In this document: positions 1-7,950 of the stretch, piece by piece
Layout of the letters: each line of letters begins with the position of its first letter
How positions within the stretch are numbered: the stretch's first letter is position 1
Source of the DNA: WHSW01 sp033856255
Lineage (GTDB): Bacteria; Actinomycetota; Thermoleophilia; Solirubrobacterales; 70-9
Direction of reading: 5' to 3'
Assembly (NCBI GenBank): GCA_033856255.1
Contig: JAWVFH010000008.1
Location: 62,001 to 126,000 of the forward strand
DNA length: 64,000 nt
Translations under genes and position numbers: made by a program
Notes under the pieces: model-generated
What the model was told of the DNA's origin: nothing
Database searches by the model: none
Seen by the model: only the letters and a program-made list of their open reading frames with translations

Positions 1-2
1 CC

Positions 3-1355
3 GCAGCCGCCGAAACCCGCCAGTACGGGCGCTCAGCCGGGCTGTTGACGATCGCCCTCGGGACGGCCGGACTGCTCGCCTACGCCTTCTTCGCCGTCTC
101 CTCGCACACCCTGGGCAAGGACGATTACGGGACGATCGTCGTCCTCTGGTCGGTCAACTTCGTCGCCGCGGCGACGCTCTTCCGGCCGATCGAGCAGCTG
201 CTCTCGCGGACCCTCGCCGAGCACGACGAGATGGGCGAGGGCGCCGGCCACGTGATGCGGATCGCGGCCCTGATCCAGGGCACGGTGACGCTCGTCGCCG
301 TGATCGTGATGCTGGCCCTGCGGACGCCGCTCACCGACGATCTGCTCGACGGCAGCAACGTCCTCTACGGGGTGCTGGTCGTCGGGATCGCCGCCTACGG
401 CGCCTCCTTCTACGGCCGCGGCTTCCTTGCCGGCCGGCGCCAGTTCCGCCTCTACGCGGCCCTGCTGGTAATCGAAGGCGTCTCGCGACTGGCGTTCCCG
501 GTCGCGGTCGCAATCGGGATCGCCGACGGCATCGACGCCGTCGCGCTCGGGATCGCCGTCGCCCCGCTGGCCAGTCTCGCGGTTCTCCCGTTCGCCTTCG
601 CCCACCACCGGGCGAACCCCAGGGGCGCTCCGGCCGCTCCCGGCGCCGGACTCGAGTTCACGCTCGCCCGCGGCGGCGCCTTCGCGGCCGCCGTGCTGAT
701 GATGATGCTCTCCGAGCAGATCCTGATCAACTCGGGAGCGCTGTTCGTCCGCGGTGCCGTCGACGCCGCCGCCGCCGGCTTCATCTTCAACGTGATGATG
801 GTCGCCCGCGCGCCGCTGCTGCTCTTCCAGGCCGTCGCCGCGAGCCTGCTCCCGCACCTGACCCGGCTTCGCACCCGCGGCGACGCTACCGGCGAGGACG
901 CCTTCCGGATGTCGATCAACAACACCCTGCTGATCATCGTCGGCTTTGCGGCCGCGGTCACCGCCGGCGTGCTGCTGATCGGCCCGCAGGTGATGCAGCT
1001 CGCCTACGGCGACAAGTTCACCTACGACCGGGTCGGGCTCGCGATCGTCGCCGTCGGAATGGGGTTCTACCTCTCCGGCGCCGCCCTCAACCAGGCCGCC
1101 CTGGCCCAGGGGCAGGCCCGTCGGGCCGCGGCCTGCTGGGTCGGCTGTGCGCTCGCCTTCGTGACCTTCAACCTGATCCAGCCGCTGAACCCGTTCCGCA
1201 CGGTCGAGGTCGGCTTCATGGCCTGCGCCGCCGCCCTCTCCGGCCTCCTCTACCTCATCTACCGCCGTCCTCACCCGGTGGCCGAGGACGCGATCACCCC
1301 GGGCAGCGCGCACGAGATCGAGGCTCAGCTCGCCGCCGTGGAGGAGATCGGCTGA
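3..1355 (+). CDS. Oligosaccharide flippase (Wzx/MATE-like), 5' end cut by window edge
   Basis: Polytopic membrane protein of the polysaccharide biosynthesis/MVF-like flippase superfamily, expected to move lipid-linked oligosaccharide across the cytoplasmic membrane. The 450 visible residues show about twelve hydrophobic segments with short charged loops and no soluble domain. The frame stays open to the left edge (codons begin at base 3); a TTG at 45 would start inside the first membrane segment, so I treat the gene as starting outside the window. It faces a dense glycosyltransferase region and is matched by a second flippase at 26995. It ends 15 bases before the convergent guaA stop. Family assignment is from the overall hydrophobic pattern and weak motif likeness; substrate unknown. 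Confidence 0.75.
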   Translation, partial: AAAETRQYGRSAGLLTIALGTAGLLAYAFFAVSSHTLGKDDYGTIVVLWSVNFVAAATLFRPIEQLLSRTLAEHDEMGEGAGHVMRIAALIQGTVTLVAVIVMLALRTPLTDDLLDGSNVLYGVLVVGIAAYGASFYGRGFLAGRRQFRLYAALLVIEGVSRLAFPVAVAIGIADGIDAVALGIAVAPLASLAVLPFAFAHHRANPRGAPAAPGAGLEFTLARGGAFAAAVLMMMLSEQILINSGALFVRGAVDAAAAGFIFNVMMVARAPLLLFQAVAASLLPHLTRLRTRGDATGEDAFRMSINNTLLIIVGFAAAVTAGVLLIGPQVMQLAYGDKFTYDRVGLAIVAVGMGFYLSGAALNQAALAQGQARRAAACWVGCALAFVTFNLIQPLNPFRTVEVGFMACAAALSGLLYLIYRRPHPVAEDAITPGSAHEIEAQLAAVEEIG

Positions 1356-1370
1356 ACCCTTCGGGCGGGC

Positions 1371-2993
1371 TTACTCCCACTCGATGGTTGCCGGCGGCTT
1401 CGAGCTGATGTCGAGTGCCACGCGGTTGACGCCGGGGACCTCGTTGATGATCCGGCTCGAGACCCGCTCAAGCAGGTCGTAGGGAAGCCGGGCCCAGTCG
1501 GCGGTCATCGCGTCCAGGGAGGTGACGGCGCGGATCACGATCGGGTAGGCGTAGGTTCGCCCGTCGCCCTGGACCCCGACCGAGCGCACCACCGGCAGCA
1601 CGCAGAACGACTGCCAGAGCTCGCGGTACAGGCTCGCCGCCTTGATCTCCTCCTGCAGGATCGCGTCGGCCTCGCGGAGGATGTCGAGCCGCTCGCGGTT
1701 GACCTCGCCGCCGACGATCCGGATACCCAGGCCGGGACCGGGGAACGGCTGGCGCCAGACGACGCGCTCGGAGAGCCCGAGCTCGGCGGCGACGGCGCGG
1801 ACCTCGTCCTTGAACAGCATCCTCAGCGGCTCGACGAGCTCGAACCCGAGGTCCTCGGGCAGGCCGCCGACGTTGTGGTGCGACTTGATCGTGTCCGCCG
1901 TGCGGCCGTCGCCGCCGGACTCGATCACGTCCGAGTACAAGGTCCCCTGGACGAGGAACCCGATCCCCTCGAGCTTCGCCGCCTCGTCCTCGAACACGCG
2001 GATGAACTCCTCGCCGATGATCATCCGCTTGCGCTCGGGCTCGTCGACCCCGGCGAGGCGGTCGAGGAAGCGCTGCTCGGCGTCGACACAGATCAGGTTG
2101 ACGCCCAGCTCCTCCATCGCCGTGACGACCTGGCCGGCCTCGTTCTTGCGCATCAGGCCGTGGTCGACGAGCACGCAGGTGAGCTGGTCGCCCACCGCCC
2201 GGTGCACGAGCGCGGCGGCGGTCGCGGAATCGACGCCCCCCGAGAGGCCGCAGATCACGCCGGCGTCGCCGATCTGGTCGCGGATCCGCTCGACCTGCTC
2301 ATCGATCACCGAGGCGGGCGACCAGGTCGCCTCGCAGCCGGCGATCCTGCGCAGGAAGCGGTCGAGGATCTGCTGGCCGTAGGGCGTGTGCACGACCTCC
2401 GGGTGGAACTGGATCCCGTACAGCCCCCGGTCGGGGTCCTCGAGCGCGGCGACCGGGGAGCCGGGGCTGGCCGCGAGCGCGGTGAACCCGGAGGGCGGCT
2501 CGAAGACCGAGTCGCGGTGGCTCATCCAGGCCTGCTGCTCGGCCGGGAGGCCGGAGAGCAGGCGACCGCCGTCACCGGCCAGGGTGAGCGTGGTGCGGCC
2601 GAACTCGCCGGCCTCGGCCCCCTCGACCCTGCCGCCGAGCTCGAGCACCATCGCCTGCATCCCGTAGCAGATGCCGAGCACCGGGATCCCGAGCTCGAGC
2701 AGCTCCCGGCGCAGCCGCGGGGCGCCTTCGGAGTAGACCGAGGCCGGCCCGCCGGAGAGCACCAGGGCGGCCGGCGAGCGCTCGCGGATCCGCTCGATCT
2801 CGAGGTCGTGGGGCAGCAACTCCGCGTAGACGCCGCACTCGCGGATCCGGCGGGCGATCAACTGCGAGTACTGGCCGCCGAAGTCGAGCACGAGGACCTC
2901 CTCGTGCACCGTCTCCGGGGGCGCCACCTCGACCGCCTGGTCGACCCCCGGCTCGGCCGGCAGCGCCGGGTCACCGGCGGCCAGCTCAGGCAT
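1371..2993 (-). CDS. guaA: GMP synthase (glutamine-hydrolysing)
   Basis: Converts XMP to GMP with ATP and glutamine, the last step of GMP synthesis. The 540-residue protein has an N-terminal class I amidotransferase domain with nucleophile Cys109 (GICYGMQ) and the His197/Glu199 pair (FHPE), then an ATP-pyrophosphatase domain with the SGGVDS P-loop at 251-256, and the C-terminal dimerisation domain ending PPATIEWE, typical of the family. A non-conserved extension of about 30 residues precedes the first conserved strand, so a slightly later start is possible. The start overlaps the 3' end of guaB3 by 8 bases, showing one operon and probable translational coupling. Confidence 0.97.
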   Translation of the reverse strand: MPELAAGDPALPAEPGVDQAVEVAPPETVHEEVLVLDFGGQYSQLIARRIRECGVYAELLPHDLEIERIRERSPAALVLSGGPASVYSEGAPRLRRELLELGIPVLGICYGMQAMVLELGGRVEGAEAGEFGRTTLTLAGDGGRLLSGLPAEQQAWMSHRDSVFEPPSGFTALAASPGSPVAALEDPDRGLYGIQFHPEVVHTPYGQQILDRFLRRIAGCEATWSPASVIDEQVERIRDQIGDAGVICGLSGGVDSATAAALVHRAVGDQLTCVLVDHGLMRKNEAGQVVTAMEELGVNLICVDAEQRFLDRLAGVDEPERKRMIIGEEFIRVFEDEAAKLEGIGFLVQGTLYSDVIESGGDGRTADTIKSHHNVGGLPEDLGFELVEPLRMLFKDEVRAVAAELGLSERVVWRQPFPGPGLGIRIVGGEVNRERLDILREADAILQEEIKAASLYRELWQSFCVLPVVRSVGVQGDGRTYAYPIVIRAVTSLDAMTADWARLPYDLLERVSSRIINEVPGVNRVALDISSKPPATIEWE

Positions 2994-4191
2994 CCGCGGT
3001 TGCTACTCCGTTCGCGACCCTGGCGCGGCCGTTGGATCCCATGCCGACCTCCTGCGAGCGCTGCAGCTGCTTGCCCTCGGTCTGCAGCGCCGGCGCCACC
3101 ATCACCTCGGCCCGCTGGAAGTCGCGGATGTCCTCGTAGCCGCAGGTGGCCATCGAGGTCTTCAGCGCCCCGATCAGGTTGAAGGTCCCGTCGTTCTCGT
3201 GCGCCGGGCCCATCAGGATCTCCTCCAGGGTGCCGTCCTGCTGCGTCCGCACGCGGGTGCCGCGCGGCAGCGAGGGGTGGAAGGTCGCCATCCCCCAGTG
3301 GTAACCGCGCCCCGGGGCCTGCTTGGCGCGGGCCAGCGGCGAGCCGATCATCACCGCGTCGGCGCCGACGGCGATCGCCTTCGAGAGGTCGCCTCCGGTA
3401 CGCATGCCGCCGTCGGCGATCACGTTGCAGTACTCGCCGGTCTCGAGCATGTGCTGCGCCCGGGCCGCGGCGACGTCCGCGATCGCGGTCGCCTGCGGGA
3501 CGCCGAGCCCGAGCACGCCGCGAGTCGTGCAGGCCGCGCCGGGGCCGACCCCGACGAGGACGCCGACGGCGCCGGTGCGCATCAGGTGCAGGCCCGTCGA
3601 GTAGGAGGCGCAGCCGCCCATCACGCAGGGGACCGGCACCTCGGAGGTGAACTCCTTCAGGTTCAGGGGCTCGGACTTGGTCGAGACGTGCTCGGCCGAG
3701 ATCACCGTTCCCTGGATCACGAGGATGTCGAGCCCGGCCTCGATCGCGCCCTCGTAGAGCTCGGTCACCCGCTGCGGGGTCAGCGAGCCCGCGGCGACGG
3801 CGCCGGCTGCCTTGATCTCCTCGACCCGCCGCGCGATGAGCTCGGGCTTCACCGGCTCCTCGTAGATCCGCTGCATCAGGCGCGTCGCCTGCTCGGGCGG
3901 CGTCGCGGCGATCTCCTTCAGCTTCTCGTCGGCGTCCTCGTAGCGGGTCCAGATCCCCTCCAGGTTGAGCACGCCGAGGCCGCCGAGCGCCCCGAGCTCG
4001 ATCGCGGTCTCGGGGCTGACGACGCCGTCCATCGCCGAGGCAAGCAGCGGCAGCTCGAACCGGTACGGCCCCAGGGTCCAGGAGATGTCGACGTCGTCGG
4101 GGTCACGGGTGCGCCGTGACGGCACGATCGCGATGTCGTCGAACCCGTAGGCCCGCCTGCCCTTCTTGCCGCGTCCGATCTCTACTTCCAT
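2986..4191 (-). CDS. guaB3: GuaB3-family IMP dehydrogenase-related protein
   Basis: TIM-barrel protein of the IMP dehydrogenase/GMP reductase superfamily, GuaB3 subgroup known from actinobacteria and cyanobacteria. The 401-residue form keeps the catalytic cysteine loop (GPGAACTTR, Cys221) and the phosphate-binding glycine segment (ADGGMRTGGD) but has no CBS domains. Full GuaB2 enzymes are about 500 residues. Whether this subgroup works as IMP dehydrogenase, GMP reductase or otherwise varies in the literature, so the reaction is left open; its operon with guaA supports a role in guanine nucleotide supply. I place the start at 4191: it has a GGAGGT ribosome site 10 bases upstream, whereas the longer frame to 4281 adds 30 non-conserved residues. 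A candidate attenuator lies upstream. Confidence 0.88.
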   Translation of the reverse strand: MEVEIGRGKKGRRAYGFDDIAIVPSRRTRDPDDVDISWTLGPYRFELPLLASAMDGVVSPETAIELGALGGLGVLNLEGIWTRYEDADEKLKEIAATPPEQATRLMQRIYEEPVKPELIARRVEEIKAAGAVAAGSLTPQRVTELYEGAIEAGLDILVIQGTVISAEHVSTKSEPLNLKEFTSEVPVPCVMGGCASYSTGLHLMRTGAVGVLVGVGPGAACTTRGVLGLGVPQATAIADVAAARAQHMLETGEYCNVIADGGMRTGGDLSKAIAVGADAVMIGSPLARAKQAPGRGYHWGMATFHPSLPRGTRVRTQQDGTLEEILMGPAHENDGTFNLIGALKTSMATCGYEDIRDFQRAEVMVAPALQTEGKQLQRSQEVGMGSNGRARVANGVATADA

Positions 4192-4201
4192 CAGATCACT
4201 G

Positions 4202-4207
4202 ACCTCC
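4202..4207 (-). promoter_or_regulatory. Shine-Dalgarno site of guaB3
   Basis: GGAGGT on the minus strand, 10 bases before the ATG at 4191. It is one of the strongest ribosome sites in the window and decides the guaB3 start against the longer in-frame alternative. Confidence 0.75.
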
Positions 4208-4337
4208 GGTTGGTGTGCGCCCAGGGGCGTCCGGCAGCAAGCCGGGCGTGGTCGGGCGACGAAGCGCGTGCCGGTGGGCACGCGCGAGGAGAACGAGCGC
4301 GATCCGGCGCTGCTGTCCGCGCGTCATCTGGGTGTGC

Positions 4338-4356
4338 ATCAATCGGGGTCATTGAT
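4338..4356. repeat. Short inverted repeat in the guaB3 5' region
   Basis: ATCAAT and ATTGAT form a perfect 6-base inverted repeat around a 7-base spacer, between the candidate attenuator terminator and the guaB3 start. It stands out because the surrounding sequence is very GC-rich. It could be a regulator operator or an RNA hairpin; nothing identifies a binding protein. Confidence 0.4.
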
Positions 4357-4387
4357 CTAGCTCCAAACCTAGGGGTGTTCGCGGACG

Positions 4388-4409
4388 AAAAAAGCCCCTC
4401 GAAAGGGGC
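4388..4409 (-). terminator. Intrinsic terminator between pfkB and guaB3
   Basis: On the minus strand a 6-bp stem (GCCCCT/AGGGGC) closes a UUCG tetraloop and is followed at once by six T. This is the clearest rho-independent terminator in the window. It lies about 100 bases after the pfkB stop and about 200 before the guaB3 start, so it may end the upstream operon, act as an attenuator for guaB3-guaA, or both. Confidence 0.8.
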
Positions 4410-4466
4410 CTCGAAAGCCGCTGTTTGCGGCCGCCTGGCCCCGGATTTTCATCCTCCGTGAGGCCT
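4388..4466 (-). ncRNA. Candidate attenuator or riboswitch-like leader of guaB3-guaA
   Basis: The minus-strand RNA can form a GAAA-capped hairpin (4443-4454) and a 5-bp hairpin GCCGC/GCGGC (4417-4431). A closing stem GGCCUC/GAGGCC can join 4460-4465 with 4407-4412, and an alternative GGGGCC/GGCCCC pairing joins 4437-4442 with 4405-4410. Both longer pairings use the 5' arm of the terminator (4404-4409), so terminator and antiterminator would exclude each other. An extended -10 box at 4472-4480 would start the RNA right at the closing stem. It matches no riboswitch class I know. The pairings are seen by eye; function is inference. Confidence 0.4.
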
Positions 4467-4471
4467 TGGCG

Positions 4472-4480
4472 ATGATAACA
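4472..4480 (-). promoter_or_regulatory. Candidate extended -10 promoter before the guaB3 leader
   Basis: TGTTATCAT on the minus strand fits an extended -10 (TGn plus TAnnnT). A start about 7 bases downstream would be near 4465, the first base of the proposed closing stem. No convincing -35 hexamer is present at normal spacing. A similar TGTTACCCT occurs upstream of hup. Confidence 0.35.
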
Positions 4481-4506
4481 GCGGTCAACCGCCCCGCCCG
4501 GGGCCC

Positions 4507-5466
4507 TCAGCGGACCGCCGCGGCCGGGTCGAGCTCGGAGATCTGGATCTGCGGCAGCAGGCGCTCCACCTCGCGCCGGTCGAGCGTCCCGGCGCCGAAA
4601 TGCTGCGTCGACTCGGCTCCGCAGGCGACCCCGAAGGCGAGGCAGTCGCGGGGGCTCGCGCCCTCGAAGCGAGCCGCCACGTAGCCGGCCAGAAAGCAGT
4701 CGCCCGAGCCGACCGTGGTCACCGGCTCGAGCTGCTCGATCCTGGCCTCGTAACGGTGCCGGTCAGCACCCTCGCCAACGACCGCGACGCAGCCGGTCTC
4801 CGACGTGATGATCGCGTCGCCGGCGCCCATCTCGAGCAGGCTCGTCAGTCCGAGCCCGAAGTCGTCGTCGTCCGAGAACTCATGGCCGACGGCCTCCTCG
4901 GCCTCGCCGATGTTCGGCGCCACCACGGCAGGCTCGGCGCGCAGCCCGGCGCGCATCTGCTCGCCGTCGGTGTCGAGCACCGCCGGCACGCCGAGCCCGC
5001 GCAGCTCGGTGATCAGGCGCGCGTAGAAGTCCTCCGGGGTACCCGGCGGAACGCTGCCAGCGAGGACGCAGATCGACGCTCCCTGGGCGAGGTAGAGCAG
5101 CTTCTCCGTGAACAGCTCGAGCTCGGCCTCCGAGACCTCCGGCCCGCGGTCGTTGATCTCCGTCTGCTCGCCGCTGGTCGGGTCGATGACCGCGAGGTTG
5201 GTCCGCGTCTCACCCGAGATCGGCGTGAACGCGGTCAGCACGGACTCTTCGCGCAGCGACTCGAGCAGGCGGGTCCCGGAAGCGCCCCCCGCCATCCCGG
5301 CGGCGATCACGGGCCGGCCCAGCAGCCTCAGGGCGCGGGCCACGTTGACGCCCTTGCCGCCGGCCATCGTCCTCGCCTCGACGGCGCGATGACGCTGCCC
5401 GAGACGGAAGTTGGGAACGGCGACCGTGCGGTCGATCGCGGCGTTGAGGGTGACGGTGAGGATCAA
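4507..5466 (-). CDS. PfkB-family sugar kinase, 1-phosphofructokinase-like
   Basis: ATP-dependent kinase of the ribokinase/PfkB fold, closest in motif order to 1-phosphofructokinase and tagatose-6-phosphate kinase. The 319 residues begin with the MILTVTLNAAIDRT strand typical of FruK/LacC, carry the first signature around the GGKGVN segment near residues 37-42, and the catalytic GSGD motif near residue 256. It probably phosphorylates a sugar phosphate entering glycolysis; no PTS gene is next to it to fix the substrate. Its ATG overlaps the stop of the upstream carboxypeptidase gene by 4 bases (ATGA), so it is translated from the LysM-carboxypeptidase operon. The terminator at 4388-4409 lies about 100 bases past its stop. 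Confidence 0.88.
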   Translation of the reverse strand: MILTVTLNAAIDRTVAVPNFRLGQRHRAVEARTMAGGKGVNVARALRLLGRPVIAAGMAGGASGTRLLESLREESVLTAFTPISGETRTNLAVIDPTSGEQTEINDRGPEVSEAELELFTEKLLYLAQGASICVLAGSVPPGTPEDFYARLITELRGLGVPAVLDTDGEQMRAGLRAEPAVVAPNIGEAEEAVGHEFSDDDDFGLGLTSLLEMGAGDAIITSETGCVAVVGEGADRHRYEARIEQLEPVTTVGSGDCFLAGYVAARFEGASPRDCLAFGVACGAESTQHFGAGTLDRREVERLLPQIQISELDPAAAVR

Positions 5467-6698
5467 TCGCGCTCGCGGCTAAGGCTATCGCGCCGGTCTT
5501 TGACCGCCGCCGCACCGACCGCCAGCAGCGCCAGGGCGACGACGACGAGCGCCCAGGCCACGGCCCGCGGGCCCGGCACGGCGGCGTCGTAGCGCTCGAC
5601 CAGGCTCGCCGCCGACGCCGAGGTGGTCGCCGCCAGGGCGGCGCTGCCGACCTCGTCGCCGTCGACCAGGACGTCCACCTCGCCGAGGCGCTCGCCCTCG
5701 GCCACCGGACCGTCGACCTCGTCCGGGGCCCGCACGCGCGTCTCCACCCGCTGTCCCCGGCGAACCGTGACCGGGACGTCCTGCGTCGGCGCCAGCCCGA
5801 CCGTGGCGTCGCGGTCGGCGATCCCGACCTCCGCCACCGGCTCGTCCTCGTCGACCGGGGTTCGCCGGTCATATAGCGAGAAGCCGTAGTCGAGCAGCTG
5901 GAGGCTCGCCGAATCGCGCTCGGACTCGGTCGGCGCACCGAGCACCGCCGAGACGAGCTCGACGCCGTCCTGCTTGCCGGAGGCGACGAGCACGTTGCCG
6001 GCGTCGATGGTGTAGCCGGTCTTGACCCCGTTGACCCAGGGCACCGTCTGCACGAGGACGTTGCGGTTGACCAGCTCGCGCGGGCGAGCGCCGGTCCGGG
6101 TAGTGGTCGAGGCGGTGTCGAAGATGCGGCGGAAGAGCGCGTCCTTGCGCAGCTCGACCGCCAGCGAGACGAGATCGGCGGCGCTGGACCGGTTGCCGGG
6201 CTCGTCGAGCCCGATCGGGTTCGAGTACGAGGTCTCGTCCAGGCCGAGCCTCCGCGCCGCCGCGTTCATGTCGCCGACGAAGGCGTCCTCGGATCCCGCC
6301 GACGCCTGCGCCAGCGCCTCGGCGGCGTCGTTGCCGGAGACCAGCAGCAGGCCATATAACAGGTCCCGGACCCCGATCCTCTCCCCGGGCTCGAGCCCCA
6401 TCAGTGACTCCGAAGGGAGCGCGGCGTAGGGCGGGGCGACGACCGTCTCGCCGAGCCGCAGCTCGCGGCGAGCGACGTACGCGGTCATCAGCTTGGTCGT
6501 CGAGGCGATCGCCGAGGGGGCGGCGGCTTGGTGCGCCGCGAGCACCTCGCCGTCGCCGGCGTCGACGAGGACCCAGGAGCGAGCGGGGAGGTCACGGGGC
6601 GCCTCTGCGGACGCCTGGGCCGGCGGGGAGACCAGGGCCGGCGCCGCAAGCGCCAGCGCGATACAGATCGCGGCTAGCCGGAGGCGAGCGCCTTGCAC
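5463..6698 (-). CDS. D-alanyl-D-alanine carboxypeptidase (peptidase S11, DacF/PBP5-type)
   Basis: Low-molecular-weight penicillin-binding protein that trims the terminal D-Ala from peptidoglycan stem peptides outside the membrane. All three active-site motifs are present: Ser66-x-x-Lys69, Ser121-Gly-Asn123 and Lys226-Thr-Gly. The N-terminus is a signal peptide (residues 1-30). The C-terminus has the small beta domain and a final membrane helix followed by an Arg/Asp-rich tail, so the enzyme is anchored at both stages of export. I chose the GTG at 6698; the frame continues upstream to 7103 but there it only antiparallels the LysM-like gene in another frame. It overlaps that upstream gene by 25 bases and pfkB by 4 bases. 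Confidence 0.92.
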   Translation of the reverse strand: MQGARLRLAAICIALALAAPALVSPPAQASAEAPRDLPARSWVLVDAGDGEVLAAHQAAAPSAIASTTKLMTAYVARRELRLGETVVAPPYAALPSESLMGLEPGERIGVRDLLYGLLLVSGNDAAEALAQASAGSEDAFVGDMNAAARRLGLDETSYSNPIGLDEPGNRSSAADLVSLAVELRKDALFRRIFDTASTTTRTGARPRELVNRNVLVQTVPWVNGVKTGYTIDAGNVLVASGKQDGVELVSAVLGAPTESERDSASLQLLDYGFSLYDRRTPVDEDEPVAEVGIADRDATVGLAPTQDVPVTVRRGQRVETRVRAPDEVDGPVAEGERLGEVDVLVDGDEVGSAALAATTSASAASLVERYDAAVPGPRAVAWALVVVALALLAVGAAAVKDRRDSLSRERD

Positions 6699-7057
6699 CC
6701 GTCGGGGATCAGGTCGACGCAGTTGTCGACCTGGAGCGCCTGCGGGTCGAGGTTCGGGTTCAGCGCGATCAGCTGCTCGACCGAGATGCAGGTCTTGTCG
6801 GCGATCCCGCTCAGCCCCTGGACGTCGTCCGCCGTGACCACGTAAAAGCCCTCCTTGACCGCCTGATCGGCGGCCGGGTTGCAGCCGCTGCTCGTCGTCT
6901 GCGAGCCGCCGGCCGTCTTGTCGTTGCTCTGGTCGTCGTTCGTGAGCGTGCCGCTGATCACGAGCACGATCGCGGCGGCGACGGCGACCAGGACCACGGG
7001 CGCCAGCACCCGGGCGGTCCAGCTCGTCGGCTTGCGATCGTCGCGCGATGTGGGCAT
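6674..7057 (-). CDS. Small membrane-anchored LysM-like protein
   Basis: 127 residues: a short basic N-terminus, one membrane helix (about residues 17-37), an Asp/Ser/Thr-rich linker, then a roughly 60-residue extracytoplasmic domain. In it, a YVVTADDVQGLSGIAD segment, a cysteine-bounded TCISVEQLIALNPNLDP and the ending NCVDLIPDG follow the LysM pattern (start, dwell, ALNPN, final strand). LysM modules bind the glycan of peptidoglycan. Three cysteines (near 59, 90 and 113) plus one near the end could form disulphides. It is the first gene of an operon with the D,D-carboxypeptidase and pfkB, whose start lies inside its last 25 bases. The domain call is from pattern, not alignment. Confidence 0.7.
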   Translation of the reverse strand: MPTSRDDRKPTSWTARVLAPVVLVAVAAAIVLVISGTLTNDDQSNDKTAGGSQTTSSGCNPAADQAVKEGFYVVTADDVQGLSGIADKTCISVEQLIALNPNLDPQALQVDNCVDLIPDGCKALASG

Positions 7058-7108
7058 GGGGGCCGAAATCGTAGGCGGTTGCCCGCGCGGGGTAGGGGCG
7101 CATCGCGC

Positions 7109-7945
7109 TCAGCGGGCGGCGCTTTGCGAAGCGGCCCAGACCTGATCGCGCAGCGCGGCGGCCGCGGCGGCCGGGTCGGCGGCGCCGGCGATCGAGCGGG
7201 AGGCCGGCACGAGCACGGAGGCCGGGGTGCCGGCGAACGCCGGGCCGAGGTCGGCCGCGTCGCCCCCCTGGGCGCCGATCCCGGGGACGAGGAAGATCGA
7301 GCTCGGCATCAACTCCCGCAGCCTGGCGAAGTGGCGCGGCTCGGTGGCGCCGACGACCGCGCCCATGCCGCTGAGCCCACCCTCCCCGGCGAGGCGAGGA
7401 GCGCGCTCGGCGACCATCCGGGCGAGCTGCTCGTGAAGCGGCCGTTGACTGGCCGCGGGGTTGTTCGGGTCTGCTGTCTCGAGGTCGAGCAGATCCGCGG
7501 CCCCCGGGTTCGAGGTGCGCACGAGCGCGAACACGCCCGCCCCCTGGCGCTCGGCGGCCGCGACCAGGGGCTCGAGCGCGTCTCCGCCGAGCAGCGGGTT
7601 GGCCGTCGCGGCGTCGGCGCCGAGCGTCTCGAAGAGCGCCTCCGCGTAGACCCCGGCCGTATGCGGGACATCCCCGCGCTTGCCGTCCGCGAGCACGAGC
7701 AGCCCGGCCTCATGGGCGACGGCCACCACCTGCTCCAACGCCCGCCAGCCGGCCGAGCCGAGGCGCTCGAAGCAGGCGAGCTGCGGCTTCACCGCGACGC
7801 AGGACGCGGCGGTTGCCGCGATCAGCGCGCGGCAATCCGCCGCGACGGCGTCGGCATCGGTCCCGGCCGGGTCGAGGCCGAGGCAGACCTGGCTGCGGCG
7901 CTCGGCAACGAGCGCCGCGAGCCGGTCGGCAAAGGGTGAGGCCAG
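7109..7945 (-). CDS. pyrF: Orotidine 5'-phosphate decarboxylase, type 2, with apparent CTG start
   Basis: Decarboxylates OMP to UMP, the last step of UMP synthesis. The catalytic DGKRGD block (near residue 88) and the TSNPG motif are intact. The first in-frame ATG/GTG/TTG is a GTG at 7792, but that would delete the first beta strand. Reading upstream gives SPFADRLAALVAERRSQ followed by VCLGLDPAGT, a clear family N-terminus, so the protein must begin before 7792. The only candidate near a purine-rich stretch is a CTG at 7945, 6 bases past the hup stop, giving 278 residues, the usual length. I find no ATG, GTG or TTG further upstream in this frame through the second half of hup. Translation is probably coupled to hup. 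Confidence 0.9.
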   Translation of the reverse strand: MASPFADRLAALVAERRSQVCLGLDPAGTDADAVAADCRALIAATAASCVAVKPQLACFERLGSAGWRALEQVVAVAHEAGLLVLADGKRGDVPHTAGVYAEALFETLGADAATANPLLGGDALEPLVAAAERQGAGVFALVRTSNPGAADLLDLETADPNNPAASQRPLHEQLARMVAERAPRLAGEGGLSGMGAVVGATEPRHFARLRELMPSSIFLVPGIGAQGGDAADLGPAFAGTPASVLVPASRSIAGAADPAAAAAALRDQVWAASQSAAR

Positions 7946-7950
7946 GTTCG

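Noticed and set aside
45..47. TTG as the true start of the first flippase
   Set aside because: The frame is open to the window edge and the TTG would lie at the first membrane segment, so the gene very likely starts outside.
4388..4466. Known purine, ZTP, THF or mini-ykkC riboswitch
   Set aside because: None of their conserved cores is visible; a CCGCCTGG on the opposite strand recalls ZTP RNAs, but it is on the wrong strand and lacks the rest of the core.
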